64,000 nt of DNA from Misgurnus anguillicaudatus (taxonomy: Eukaryota > Chordata > Actinopteri > Cypriniformes > Cobitidae), in contig NC_073354.2 of assembly GCF_027580225.2 (NCBI RefSeq), forward strand, positions 8,160,001 to 8,224,000. Direction: 5' to 3'. Made by a program: the position numbers and the translations under genes. Below the pieces are notes generated by a model. It saw nothing but the letters and a program-made list of their open reading frames with translations. It was not told the origin of the DNA and did not search any database. Within the stretch, counting starts at the first letter, position 1. The number at the start of each line of letters is the position of its first letter. Shown piece by piece: positions 41,736 through 55,109 of the stretch.

Positions 41736-44008
41736 ATATAGCTGCAAGCAGCGATGGCGGGCCCTCGCACGTTTTTTTACCGCTACACGGTGCCTCCGAG
41801 AAAACGATGCACGGTGGGCAAGGGCATCAAGTGGGTAAATATCAGTGGGCTATTTAATGTTGTTTCTGAGCCATTTGGGGACTGTAGGTAAAAGAAACCC
41901 CACATTTTAGACAAACAGGGGCACTAGTGAGCCACTTAAGAGACATGCCTTTATCTGACCTTTTTGTCAACACTTAACAGCCGACAACTCTGATGTGTGT
42001 GCCAAATTTAAAGTTCAACTAAGCACGCCAAGAGCCCTAAATATGCCTGAAATTAAAGTAAAGTTTGATGCGTTGCCATGGCGAACAGCGTTCGAGATGT
42101 CAAAAATCCCTTCGCAATTTATCATCTACAATGTCTCAGCATCATGTTGACCACTTTTGGTGTCAATCGCATGAAAATCCTAGAAGGAGTATTTAAAAGA
42201 GCATTGGATGGAACTGTCAAAAAAATCCACCTTTGTGACTGACACACTTCCTGGCGCCTGGTGGTGGCGCTATACCCGAGACTCACAATAGGCACATCGA
42301 TGCGTTCGGAATCTTCAGACGAACAAACGTCCTGCGTGTCATTACAATAAGACATTTTTTGCCTTAGATATTAGACACTTCCTGTTTCTCTGATTTCGCC
42401 ATGACTTTGTCGCTTCGCCATGGCAGAACCGTTCGAGATATCAAAAATCCCTTCGCAATTTAGCAAGTACAATGTCTCGACATCACGTTCACCACGTTTG
42501 GTGTCAATCGCATAAATCCCCTAGGAGGAGTATTTAAAAGTTCATCACATGCGTTTTTGAAACAATCAAAAATGGCCGACTTCCTGTTGGGCGGAGCTAA
42601 TAGGTTTAAGGGCGAAAGTTGTTCGGGTCGATGAGTTCTATATGTGTACCAACTCTCGTACATGTGCGTACATTTTTGCCTGATCTGTGCCCCAATGTTT
42701 GTTTTTGAATTACAGGGGGCGCTACAGAGCTCCCTTGCCACGCCCGTGGTCCGGCCTTTGCCCGGACCTGATGGCCGACGACTCTGATGTCTGTGCAAAA
42801 TTTCAAGAGTTTTTGAGTATGTTAAGGCCCCCAAATTGCCCCGAAACGTAAAAAAAAAAAAAAAAAAAAAAAAAATAATAATAATAATAAAAATAATAAT
42901 CCGAGCAAAAACAATAGGGCTTCGCACCTTTCGGTGCAGGCCATTCTGGCCTGCTCCTCGGTGCTCGGGCCCTAACTAAGCACGCCAAGAGCCTTAAACA
43001 TGCCTGAAATTAAAGTAAAGTTTGACACATTGCCATGGGAACAGCGTTCGAGATGTCAAAAATCCCTTCACAATTTATCATCTACAATGTCTCGGCATCA
43101 TCTTGACCACTTTTGGTGTCAATCGCATGAAAATCCTAGAAGGAGTATTTAAAAGTTAACTGTATGGAACTGAAAGGCTTAAATATGCCTTTTAAATGAA
43201 AGTAAAGTTTGACGCGTTGCCATGGGAACAGCATTTGAGATATCAAAAATCCCTTCGCAATTTATCATCTACAATGTCTCGGCATCATGTTGACCACTTT
43301 TGGTGTCAATCGCATGAAAATCCTAGGAGGAGTATTTAAAAGAACATTGCATGGAACTTTCAAAAAAATCCAGCTTTGTGACTGACACACTTCCTGGCGC
43401 CTGGTGGTGGCGCTATACCCGGGAGTCACAATAGGCACATCGATGCGATCGGAATCTTCAGACGAACAAACACCCCGCGTGTCATCACAATAAGACATTT
43501 TTTGCCTTAGATATTAGACACTTCCTGTTTCTCTGATTTCGCCACAACTTTGTCGGCTCGCCATGGCAGAACCGTTCGAGATATCAAAAATCCCTTCGCA
43601 ATTTAGCAAGTCCAATGTCTTGACATCATGATCACCACGTTTGGTGTCAATCGCATGCATCCTCTAGGAGGAGTATTCAAAAGTTCACCGCATGCATTTT
43701 TTAAACAATCCAAAATAGCTGACTTCCTGTTGGGCGGAGCTAAAATGTTAGAGGGCGAAAGTTGTTCGGGTCGATGAGATCTATATGCATACCAACTCTC
43801 GTACATGTGCGTACATATTTGCACGATCTGTGCATCAATGTTTTTTTTTTGCATTACAGGGGGCGCTACAGAGCCCCCGTGCCACGCCCGTGTTCCAGCC
43901 TTTGCCCGTTCGCAATGACGGACGACTCTGACGTCTGTGCCAAATTTCAAGAGTTTTTGAGTATGTTAAGGCACCCAAAATGCCCAAAAGTGTTAAAAAA
44001 AATAAAAA
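41736..44008. repeat. Array unit 7 (with headless sub-unit)
   Basis: 41736-42974 is a complete unit with tail. 42975-44008 restarts inside a body (CTAAGCACGCCAAGAGCC) without any head. The end block near 42720 is a variant (AGAGCTCCCTTGCCACGCCC) shared with unit 14. Confidence 0.88.
42900..42974. repeat. Hairpin tail inside unit 7
   Basis: A complete tail followed directly by body sequence rather than a head. Confidence 0.9.
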
Positions 44009-45520
44009 ATATAGCTGCAAGCAGCGATGGCGGGCCCTCGCACGTTTGTTTACCGCTACACGGTGCCTCCGAGAAAACGATGCACGGTGGGCAAGTGCAT
44101 CAAGTGGGTAAATATCATGCTGCTACTGACCCATTTAGGTACTGTAGGTAAAAGAAACCCCACATTTTAGACAAACGGGGGCGCTAGTGAGCCACTTAAT
44201 AGACACGCCTTTATCTGACGTTTTTGTCAACACTTAACAGCCGACAAATCTGATGTGTGTGCCAAATTTAAAGTCAATCTAAGCACACCAAGAGCCTTAA
44301 ATATGCCTGACATAAAAGTAAAGTTTGACACGTTGCCATGGGAACAGTGTTAGAGATGTCAAAAATTCCTTCGCAATTTAGCGTCTACAATGTCTCAGCA
44401 TCATGTTGACAACTTCTGGTGTGAATTGCATTATTTCCCTAGAAGGAGTATTAAAAAGAACATTGCATGCGACTGTCAGGCTTAAATAAGCCTTTAAAAT
44501 GAAAGTAAAAAGTTTGACGCGTTGCCATGGGAACAGCGTTTGAGATATCAAAAATCCCTTCACTATTTATCATCTCCAATGTCTCGGCATCATGTTGACC
44601 ACGTTTGGTGTCAATCGCATGAATATCCTAGAAGGAGTATTGAAAAGTTTACTGCATGCAACTGAAGGGCTTAAATATGCCTTTAAAATGAAAGTAAAGT
44701 TTGACGCGTTGTCATGGGAACAACGTTTGAGATATCAAAAATCCCTTCGCAATTTATCATCTACTATGTCTTGGCATCATGTTGACCACTTTTGGTGTCA
44801 ATCGCATAAACATTCTAGGAGGAGTATTTAAAAGAACATCACATGGAACTGTCAAAAAAATCAACCTTTGTGACTGCAACACTTCCTGGCGCCTGGTGGT
44901 GGCGCTATACCCGAGACTTACAATAGGCACATCGATGCGATCGGAATCTTCAGACGAACAAACACCCCACGTGTCATCACTATAAGACATTTTTTGCATT
45001 AGATATTAGACACTTCCTGTTTCTCTGATTTCGCCATGACTTTGCCGCTTCGCCATGGCAACACCGTTCGAGATATCAAAAATCCCTTCGCAATTTAGCA
45101 AGTCCAATGTCTTGACATCATGATCACCACATTTGGTGTCATTTGCATGAATCCCCTAGGAGGAGTATTCAAAAGTTCACCGCATGCATTTTTTAAACAA
45201 TCCAAAATGGCGGACTTCCTGTTGGGCGGAGCTAAAATGTTAGAGGGCGAAAGTTGTTCGGGTCGATGAGATCTATATGTGTACCAACTTTCGTAAATGT
45301 GCGTACATGTTTGCCCGATCTGTGCACTCCTGTTTGTTTTTGCATTACAGGGGGCGCTACAGAGCCCCCGTGCCACGCCCGTGTTCCAGCCTTTGGCTTT
45401 CGGCGATCACGGACGACTCTGATGTCTGTGCCAAATTTCAAGAGTTTTCGAGTATGTTAAGGCCCCCAAAATGTCCAAAAGTGTTGAAAAAAATAAAAAA
45501 ATAAAAAAAAATAAAAATAA
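44009..45520. repeat. Array unit 8
   Basis: Variant head with AATATCATGCTGCTACTGAC and the body variant CAACTTCTGGTGTGAATTGC. Both recur in unit 16. No tail. Confidence 0.88.
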
Positions 45521-48055
45521 ATATAGCTGCAAGCAGCAATGGCGGGCCCTCGCACGTTTTTTTACCGCTACACGGTGCCTCCGAGAAAACGATGCACGGT
45601 GGGCAAGGGCATCAAGTGGGTAAAATATCAGTGGGCTATTTAATGTTGTTTCTGAGCCATTTGGGGACTGTAGGTAAAAGAAACCCCACATTTTAGACAA
45701 ACAGGTGCACTAGTGAGCCACTTAAGAGACACGCCTATGTCTGACCTTTTTGTCAACACTTAACAGCCGAAAACTCTGATGTGTGCAGAGATGTATAGTA
45801 ACGAAGTAGAACTACTTCACTACTGTACTTAAGTACTAAAAGACAGTATTTGTACTTTACTGAAGTATTATTTTTTTCTCCTACTTCCACTTTTACTTCA
45901 GTACATATTTTCGATGAGTTTAATACTTTTACTCCAATACATTTTTTATGTGCTGCATAGTTACTCGTTACACTCAAATGTTACGAATCATTCCAAACCT
46001 ACATTATCACTGCCGGAGCGGTGATACACATTAGAAACACACACAGATTGTGGTCTAAACCAATAGGAGATAGTGAAGAGCGGACCCCTCCCTCCCTCTC
46101 ACTCACAAATATGAGCCGCGGTTGTGGACAAATGTGAAGTGAAGAGAGAACCAAAGTGCACGAGAGAGACCGATAGAGAGAGAGAATTCGCGAGAAAGGG
46201 CGAGTGTGCGCGAAAGAAGGAAACCTAAATACATTGAAACATCTTGTACCTTTACCTATTACCATTACATCGACTAATATTTTATTAATTCTGAATTCTC
46301 TATTGCCATATTAGTTAAATTAATCTGAACATTCCTGTCCTTGTACTCCTGCTACAGCCAAAGCAATTGTGAGTGTCCTTTAGCTTAAACATTTGAAATA
46401 ATATAAACAATATTATATTCAAACTTTTGACTGTTTTCTTTAATAACTACATTACACAATACTTGTACTTTTTACTTTCAGTACTTGAGTATTATATTTT
46501 AAAATAAACTACTTGCAATACTTAAGTACAAAACATGTTTAATACTTCAGTACTTCCACTTAAGTGGTGTGCTCACTTTTTTGATAGAGCACTTGTACTT
46601 TTACTCAAGTCTGGGTCCCTAGTACTTTATACATCTCTGGATGTGTGTGCCAAATTTAAAGTTCAACTAAGCGCGCCAAGAGCCTTAAACATGCCTGAAA
46701 TTAAAGTAAAGTTTGACGCGTTGCCATGGGAACAGCGTTCGAGATGTCTAAAATTCCTTCGCAATTTATCATCTACAATGTCTCGGCATCATGTTGACCA
46801 CTTCTGGTGTCAATCGCATGAATCCCATACGAGGAGTATTTAAAGGTTCACAGCATGTAACTGTCAGCCTTAAATATGTGTAAAAATGAAAGTAAAGTTT
46901 GATGCATTGCCATGGAAATAGCGTTTGAGATATCAAAAATCCCTTCGCAATTTATCATCTACAATGTCTCGGCATCATGTTGACCACTTCTCGTGTCAAT
47001 CGCATGAAAATCCTAGAAGGAGTATTTAAAAGTTAACTGTATAAAACTGAAAGGCTTAAATATGCCTTTAAAATGAAAGTAAAGTTTGACAGGTTGCCAT
47101 GGGAACAGCGTTTGAGATATCAAAAATCCCTTCGCAATTTATCATCTACAGTGTCTCGGCATCATGTTGACCACTTCTCGTGTCAATCGCATGAAAATCC
47201 TAGAAGGAGTATTTAAAAGTTAACTGTATAAAACTGTAAGGCTTAAATATGCCTTTAAAATGAAAGTAAAGTTTGACGCGTTGCCATGGGAACAGCGTTT
47301 GAGATATCAAAAATCCCTTCGCAATTTATCATCTACAATGTCTCGGCATCATGGTGACCACTTTTGGTGTCAATCGCATGAAAATCCTAGAAGGAGTATT
47401 TAAAAGAACATTGCATGGAACTTTCAAAAAAATCCAGCTTTGTGACTGACACACTTCCTGGCGCCTGCTGGTGGCGCTATACCCGGGAGTCACAATAGGC
47501 ACATCGATGCGATCGGAATCTTCAGACGAACAAACACCCCGCGTGTCATTACAATAAGACATTTTTTGCCTTAGATATTAGACACTTCCTGTTTCTCTGA
47601 TTTCGCCACAACTTTGTCGGCTCGCCATGGCAGAACCGTTCGAGATATCAAAAATCCCTTCGCAATTTAGCAAGTCCAATGTCTCGACATCATGTTCACC
47701 ACTTCTGGTGTCAATCGCATGATTCCTCTAGGAGGAGTATTCAAAAGTTCAACGCATGCATTTTTTAAACAATCCAAAATAGCTGACTTCCTGTTGGGCG
47801 GAGCTTAAATGTTAGAGGGCGAAAGTTGTTCGGGTCGATGAGATCTATATGCGTACCAACTCTCGTACATGTGCGTACATGTTTGCATGATCTGTGCATC
47901 AATGTTTGTTTTTGCATTACAGGGGGCGCTACAGAGCCCCCGTGCCACGCCCGTGTTCCAGCCTTTGCCCGTTCGCAATGACGGACGACTCCGACGTCTG
48001 TGCCAAATTTCAAGAGTTTTCGAGTATGTTAAGGCACCCAAAATGCCCAAAAGTG

Positions 48056-48087
<32 letters not shown>

Positions 48088-48089
48088 AA
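45521..48089. repeat. Array unit 9 (hAT-bearing)
   Basis: The fourth hAT-bearing unit, slightly more diverged than units 4 and 6. No tail; it ends in an A-rich (AAAT)n tract. Confidence 0.9.
45786..46639. mobile_element. hAT-type insertion, array copy d
   Basis: 854 bp. Same ends and GATGTGTG duplication (45778-45785, 46640-46647). A few substitutions (CTAAAAGACAGTATTTGTAC against CTAATAGGCAGTATCTGTAC) mark it as the most divergent copy. Confidence 0.92.
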
Positions 48090-49710
48090 ATATAGCTGCA
48101 AGCAGCAATGGCGGGCCCTCGCACGTTTATTTACCGCTACACGGTGCCTCCGAGAAAACGATGCACGGTGGGCAAGTGCATCAAGTGGGTAAATATCAGT
48201 GGACTATTTTATGTTGTTACTGACCCATTTGGGGACTGTAGGTAAAAGAAACCCCACATTTTAGACAAACGGGGGCGCTAGTGAGCCACTTAAGAGACAC
48301 GCCTTTATCTGACCTTTTTGTCAACACTTAACAGCCGACAACTCTGATGTGTCTGCCAACTTTTAGGTTAATCTAAGCATGCCAAGAGCCTTAAATATGC
48401 CTGAAATAAAAGTAAAGTTTGACGGGGGTTGCCATGGGAACAGCGTTCGAGATATTAAAAATCCCTTCGCAATTTATCATCTACAATGTCTCAGCATCAT
48501 GTTGACCACTTTTGGTGTCAATCACATGAAAATCCTAGGAGGAGTATTTAAAAGTTCACTGCATGCAACTGTCAAAAAATCCACCTTTTGTGACTGCCAC
48601 ACTTCCTGGTGCCTGTTGGTGGCGCTATACCCGAGACTCACAATAGGCACATCGATGCGATCGGAATCCTTGGCCGAACATACACACTGCGTTTTTATCC
48701 TAATAAGACATTTTTTGCTTTAGATATTAGACACTTCCTGTTTCTCTGAATTTGCCATGAATTTGTCGCCTCGCCATGGCAACACCGTTCGAGATATCAA
48801 AAATCCCTTCGCAATTTAGCAAGTCCAATGTCTCAGCATCATGTTGACCACTTTTGGTGTCAATCGTATGAATTCCCTAAAATAAGTATTTAAAAAATCA
48901 TGACTAACACACTTCCTGGCGCCTGGTGGTGGCGCTATACCTGAGACTCACAATAGGCACATCGATGCGATCGGAATCTTCAGACGAACAAATGCCTCGC
49001 TTGGCATTACAATAAGATATTTTTTGCCATAGATATTAGACACTTTCTGTTTCTCTGATTTCACCATGACTTTGCCGCTTCGCCATGGCAACACCGTTCG
49101 AGATATCAAAAATCCCTTCGCAATTTAGCAAGTCCAATGTCTTGACATCATGATCACCACGTTTGGTGTCATTTGCATGAATCCCCTAGGAGGAGTATTC
49201 AAAAGTTCACCGCATGCATTTTTTAAACAATCCAAAATGGCGGACTTCCTGTTGGGCGGAGCTAAAATGTTAGAGGGCGAAAGTTGTTCGGGTCGATGAG
49301 ATCTATATGTGTACCAACTTTCGTAAATGTGCGTACATGTTTGCCCGATCTGCGCACTCCTGTTTGTTTTTGCATTACAGGGGGCGCTACAGAGCCCCCG
49401 TGCCACGCCCGTGTTCCAGCCTTTGCCCGTTCGCAATGACGGACGACTCTGACGTCTGTGCCAAATTTCAAGAGTTTTCGAGTATGTTAAGGCACCCAAA
49501 ATGCCCAAAAGTGTTAAAAAAAATAAAAAAAAAAAAAAAATAATAAAAATAATAATCCGAGCAAAAACAATAGGGCTTCGCACCTTTCGGTGCAGGCCAT
49601 TCTGGCCTGCTCCTCGGTGCTCGGGCCCTAATAATCCGAGCAAAAACAATAGGGCTTCGCACCTTTCGGTGCAGGCCATTCTGGCCTGCTCCTCGGTGCT
49701 CGGGCCCTAA
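48090..49710. repeat. Array unit 10
   Basis: Body includes the variant linker CCTTGGCCGAACATACACAC (also in units 2, 11, 17 and 18) followed by a second, standard linker. Ends with two tails. Confidence 0.87.
49556..49709. repeat. Two tandem hairpin tails of unit 10
   Basis: Copies at 49556-49630 and 49635-49709, only TAA(T) apart. Confidence 0.9.
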
Positions 49711-51982
49711 ATATAGCTGCAAGCAGCGATGGCGGGCCCTCGCACGTTTATGTACCGCTACACGGTGCCTTCGAGGAAAACGATGCACGGTGGGCAAGTG
49801 CATCAAGTGGGTAAATATCTGTGGAGTATTTCATGTTGCTACTGACCTATTTAGGTACTGTAGGTAAAAGAAACCCCACATTTTAGACAATCGGGGGCGC
49901 TAGTGAGCCACTAAATAGACATGCCTTTATCTGACCTTTTTGTCAACACTTAACAGCCGACAACTCTGATGTGTGTGCCAAATTTAAAGTTAATCTAAGC
50001 ACGCCAAGAGCCTTAAATATGCCTGAAATAAAAGTAAAGTTTGACGCGTTGCCATGGGACAGCGTTCGAGATGTCAAAAATTCCTTCGCAATTTATCATC
50101 TACAATGTCTCGGCATCATGTTGACCACTTTTGGTGTCAATCGCATAAACATTCTAGGAGGAGTATTTAAAAGAACATCGGATGGAACTGTCAAAAAAAT
50201 CCACCTTTGTGACTGACAACACTTCCTGGCGCCTGGTGGTGGCGCTATACCCGAGACTCACAATAGGCACATCGATGCGATCGGAATCTTCAGACGAACA
50301 AACACCCCGCGTGTCATTACAATAAGACATTTTTTGCCTTAGATATTAGACAATTCCTGTTTCTCTGATTTCGCCATAAGTTTGTCGCCTCGCCATGACA
50401 GAACCGTTCGAGATATCAAAAATCCCTTCGCAATTTAGCAAGTCCAATGTCTTGACATCATGATCAGCACGTTTGGTGTCAATCCCATGAATCCCCTAGA
50501 AGGAGTATTCAAAAGTTCACCGTATGCATTTTTGAAACCATCCAAAATGGCCGACTTCCTGTGAGGCGGAGCTAATAGGTTTGATTGTGAAAGTTGTTCG
50601 GGTCGATGAGATCTATATACGTACCAACTTTCGTACATGTGCTTACATGTTTGCCCGATTTGTGCACCAATATTTTTTTTGCATTACAGGGGGCGCTACA
50701 GAGCCCTACTGCCACACCCGTGTTCCAGCGTTTGCCCAGTCCTAATGGCCAATGACTTTGAGGTCTGTGCCAAATTCCCGGTGTTTTCGAGCATGTTAAG
50801 GCACCCAAAGTGCATGCCAAGTGCTTAAATATCCCTGAAAATGAAAGTAAAGTTTGACGTGTTGCCATGGGAGCAGCATTCGAGATATCAAAAATCCCTT
50901 CGCAATTTATCATCTACAATGCCTCAGCATCATGTTGACCACTTTTGGTGTCAATCGCATGAAAATCCTAGGAGGAGTATTTAAAAGAACATTGCATGGA
51001 ACTGTCAAAAAATCCACCTTTTGTGACTGCCACACTTCCTGGTGCCTGTTGGTGGCCCTATACCCGAGACTCACAATAGGCACATCGATGCGATCGGAAT
51101 CCTTGGCCGAACATACACACTGCGTTTCATCCCAATAAGACATTTTTTGCTTTAGATATTAGACACTTCCTGTTTCTCTGAATTCGCCATAAATTTGTCG
51201 CTTCGCCATGGCAACACCGTTCGAGATATCAAAAATCCCTTCGCAATTTAGCAAGTCCAATGTCTCAGCATCATGTTCACCACGTTTGGTGTCAATTGTA
51301 TGAATTCCCTAGGAGAAGTATTTAAAAGTTCATGACTGACACACTTCCTGGCGCCTGGTGGTGGCGCTATACCCGGGAGTCACAATAGGCACATCGATGC
51401 GATCGGAATCTTCAGACGAACAAACGCCCCGCGTGTCATCACTATAAGACATTTTTTGCCTTAGATATTAGACACTTCCTGTTTCTCTGATTTCGCCATG
51501 ACTTTGCCGCTTCGCCATGGCAAGACCGTTCGAGATATCAAAAATCCCTTCGCAATTTAGCAAGTCCAATGTCTTGACATCATGATCACCACGTTTGGTG
51601 TCATTTGCATGAATCCCCTAGGAGGAGTATTCAAAAGTTCACCGCATGCATTTTTTAAACAATCCAAAATGGCGGACTTCCTGTTGGGCGGAGCTAAAAT
51701 GTTAGAGGGCGAAAGTTGTTCGGGTCGATGAGATCTATATGTGTACCAACTTTCGTAAATGTGCGTACATGTTTGCCTGATCTGTGCACTCCTGTTTGTT
51801 TTTGCATTACAGGGGGCGCTACAGAGCCCCTGTGCCACGCCCGTGTTCCAGCCTTTGGCTTTCGGCGATCACGGACGACTCTGACGTCTGTGCCAAATTT
51901 CAAGAGTTTTCGAGTATGTTAAGGCACCCAAAATGTCCAAAAGTGTTGAAAAATATAAAAAAAAAAAAAAAAATAAAAATAA
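49711..51982. repeat. Array unit 11 (two body rounds)
   Basis: Like unit 2: a first end block (near 50690-50830), then further monomers and a second end block, without a new head. No tail. Confidence 0.87.
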
Positions 51983-53772
51983 ATATAGCTGCAAGCAGCG
52001 ATGGCGGGCCCTCGCACGTATTTTTACCGCTACACGGTGCCTCCGAGAAAACGATGCACGGTGGGCAAGTGCATCAAGTGGGTAAATATCGGTGGACTAT
52101 TTATGTTGTTACTGACCCAATTAGGGACTGTAGGTAAAAAAAAACCCACATTTTGGACAAACGGGGGCACTAGTAAGCAACTTAAGAGGCACACCTATGT
52201 CTGACCTGTTTGTCAACACTTAACAGTTGACAACTCTGATGTGTGTGCCAAATTTGAAGTTAATTTAAGCATGCCAAGAGGCTTAAATATTCCTGAAATA
52301 ATAGTAAACTTTGATGCATTGCCATGGCAACAGCGTTCGAGATGTCAAAAATCCCTTCGCAATTTATCATCTACAATGTCTCAGCACCATGTTGACCACG
52401 TTTGGTGTCAATCGCATGAATATCCTAGAAGAAGTATTGAAAAGTTCACTGCATGCAACTGAAGGGCTTAAATATGCCTTTAAAATCAAAGTAAAGTTTG
52501 ACGCGTTGCCATGAGAACAGCGTTTGAGATATCAAAAATCCTTTCGCAATTTATCATCTACAATGTCTCAGCATCATGTTGACCACTTCTGGAGTCAAGC
52601 ACATCAATTTCCTGGAAGTAGTATTTAAAAGTTCACTGCATACAACTGTAAGGCTTAAATGTGCCTTTAAAATGAAAGTAAAGTTTGACGCATTGCCATG
52701 GGAACAACGTTCGAGATATCAAAAATCCCTTCGCAATTTATCATCTACAATGTCTCTTCATCATGTTGACCACTTTTGGTGTCAATCGCATAAACATTCT
52801 AGGAGGAGTATTTAAAAGAACATCACATGGAACTGTCAAAAAAATCAACCTTTGTGACTGCAACACTTCCTGGCGCCTGGTGGTGGCGCTATACCCGAGA
52901 CTTACAATAGGCACATCGATGCGATCGGAATATTCAGACGAACAAACACCCCGCGTGTCATCACTATAAGACATTTTTTGCCTTAGATATTAGACACTTC
53001 CTGTTTCTCTGATTTCGCCACAACTTTGTCGCCTCGCCATGACAGAACCGTTCGAGATATCAAAAATCCCTTCGCAATTTAGCAAGTCCAATGTCTCGAC
53101 ATCATGATCACCACGTTTGGTGTCAATCCCATGAATCCCCTCGGAGGAGTATTCAAAAGTTCACCGCATGCATTTTTTAAACAATCCAAAATGGCCGACT
53201 TCCTGTTGGGCGGAGCTAAAAGGTTAGAGTGGGAAAGTTGTTCAGGTCGATGAGATCTATGTGTGTACCAACTTTCGTACATGTGCGTACATGTTTGCCC
53301 GATCTGCGCACTCCTGTTTGTTTTTGCATTACAGGGGGCGCTACAGAGCCCCCGTGCCACGCCCGTGTTCCAGCCTTTGGCTTTCGGCGATCACGGACGA
53401 CTCTGATGTCTGTGCCAAATTTCAAGAGTTTTGGAGTATGTTAAGGCCCCCAAAAATCCCAAAAGTGTTGAAAAAAATAATAAAAAAAAAAAAAAAAAAA
53501 ATAATAAAAATAATAATCCGAGCAAAAACAATAGGGCTTCGCACCTTTCGGTGCAGGCCATTCTGGCCTGCTCCTCGGTGCTCGGGCCCTAAAAAAAAAA
53601 AAAAAAAAAGAATAAATCCGAGCAAAAACAATAGGGCTTCGCACCTTTCGGTGCAGGCCATTCTGGCCTGCTCCTCGGTGCTCGGGCCCTAATAAATTCG
53701 AGCAAAACCAATAGGGCTTCGCACCTTTCGGTGCAGGCCATTCTGGCCTGCTCCTCGGTGCTCGGGCCCTAA
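51983..53772. repeat. Array unit 12
   Basis: Diverged head (GCAACTTAAGAGGCACACC) and three monomers before the linker. Ends with three tails, the most in the window. Confidence 0.88.
53517..53771. repeat. Three tandem hairpin tails of unit 12
   Basis: Copies at 53517-53591, 53617-53691 and 53697-53771. The first two start TCCGAGCAAAAACA and the third TTCGAGCAAAACCA, so they are of two sub-types. Confidence 0.9.
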
Positions 53773-55109
53773 ATATAGCTGCAAGCAGCAATGGCGGGCC
53801 CTCGCACGTTTTTTTACCGCTACACGGTGCGGCCGAGAAAATGACGCACGGTGGGCAAGGGCATCAAGTGGGTAAAATATCAGTGGGCTATTTAATGTTG
53901 TTTCTGAGCCATTTGGGGACTGTAGGTAAAAGAAACCCCATATTTTAGACAAACAGGGGCACTAGTGAGCCACTTAAGAGGCATACCTTTGTCTGACCTT
54001 TTTGTCAACACTTAACAGCCGAAAACTCTGATGTGTGTGCCAAATTTAAAGTTTAACTAAGCACGCCAAGAGCCTTAAACATGCCTGAAATTAAAGTAAA
54101 GTTTGACGCGTTGCCATGGAAACAGCGTTCGAGATGTCAAAAATTCCTTCGCAATTTATCATCTACAATGTCTCGGCATCATGTTGACCACTTCTGGTGT
54201 CAATCGCATGAATCCCATACGAGGAGTATTTAAAGGTTCACAGCATGTAACTGTCAGCCTTAAATATGTGTAAAAATGAAAGTAAAGTTTGATGCATTGC
54301 CATGGGAACAGCGTTTGAGATATCAAAAATCCCTTCGCAATTTATCATCTACAATGTCTCGGCATCATGTTAACCACTTCTCGTGTCAATCGCATGAAAA
54401 TCCTAGAAGGAGTATTTAAAAATACATCACATGGAACTGTAAAAAAAATCAACCTTTGTGACTGCAACACTTCCTGGCGCCTGGTGGTGGCGCTATACCC
54501 GAGACTTACAATAGGCACATGGATGCGATCGGAATCTTCAGACGAACAAACACCCCGCATGTCATCATAATAAGACATTTTTTGCCTTAGATATTAGACA
54601 CTTCCTGTTTCTCTGATTTCCCCATGACTTTGCCGCTTCGCCATGGCAACACCGTTCGAGATATCAAAAATCCCTTCGCAATTTAGCAAGACCAATGTCT
54701 TGACATCATGATCACCACGTTTGGTGTCATTTGCATGAATCCCCTAGGAGGAGTATTCAAAAGTTCACCGCATGCATTTTTTAAACAATCCAAAATGGCG
54801 GACTTCCTGTTGGGCGGAGCTAAAATGTTAGAGGGCGAAAGTTGTTCGGGTCGATGAGATCTATATGTGTACCAACTTTCGTAAATGTGCGTACATTTTT
54901 GCCCGATCTGTGCATCAATGGTTTTTTTTGCATTACAGGGGGCGCTACAGAGCCCCCGTGCCACGCCCGTGTTCCAGCCTTTGGATTTCTGCGATGACGG
55001 ACGACTTTGACGTCTGTGCCAAATTTCAAGAGTTTTCGAGTATGTTAAGGCACCCAAAAAGTCCAAAAGTGTTAAAAAAATAAAAACAAAAAAAAAATAA
55101 TAATAATAA
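53773..55109. repeat. Array unit 13 (empty hAT site)
   Basis: The head belongs to the same sub-type as the hAT-bearing units (AGCAGCAATGGCGGG, GCCGAAAACTC), but the target site is intact: CTGATGTGTGTGCCAAATTT with a single GATGTGTG. No tail. Confidence 0.88.
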
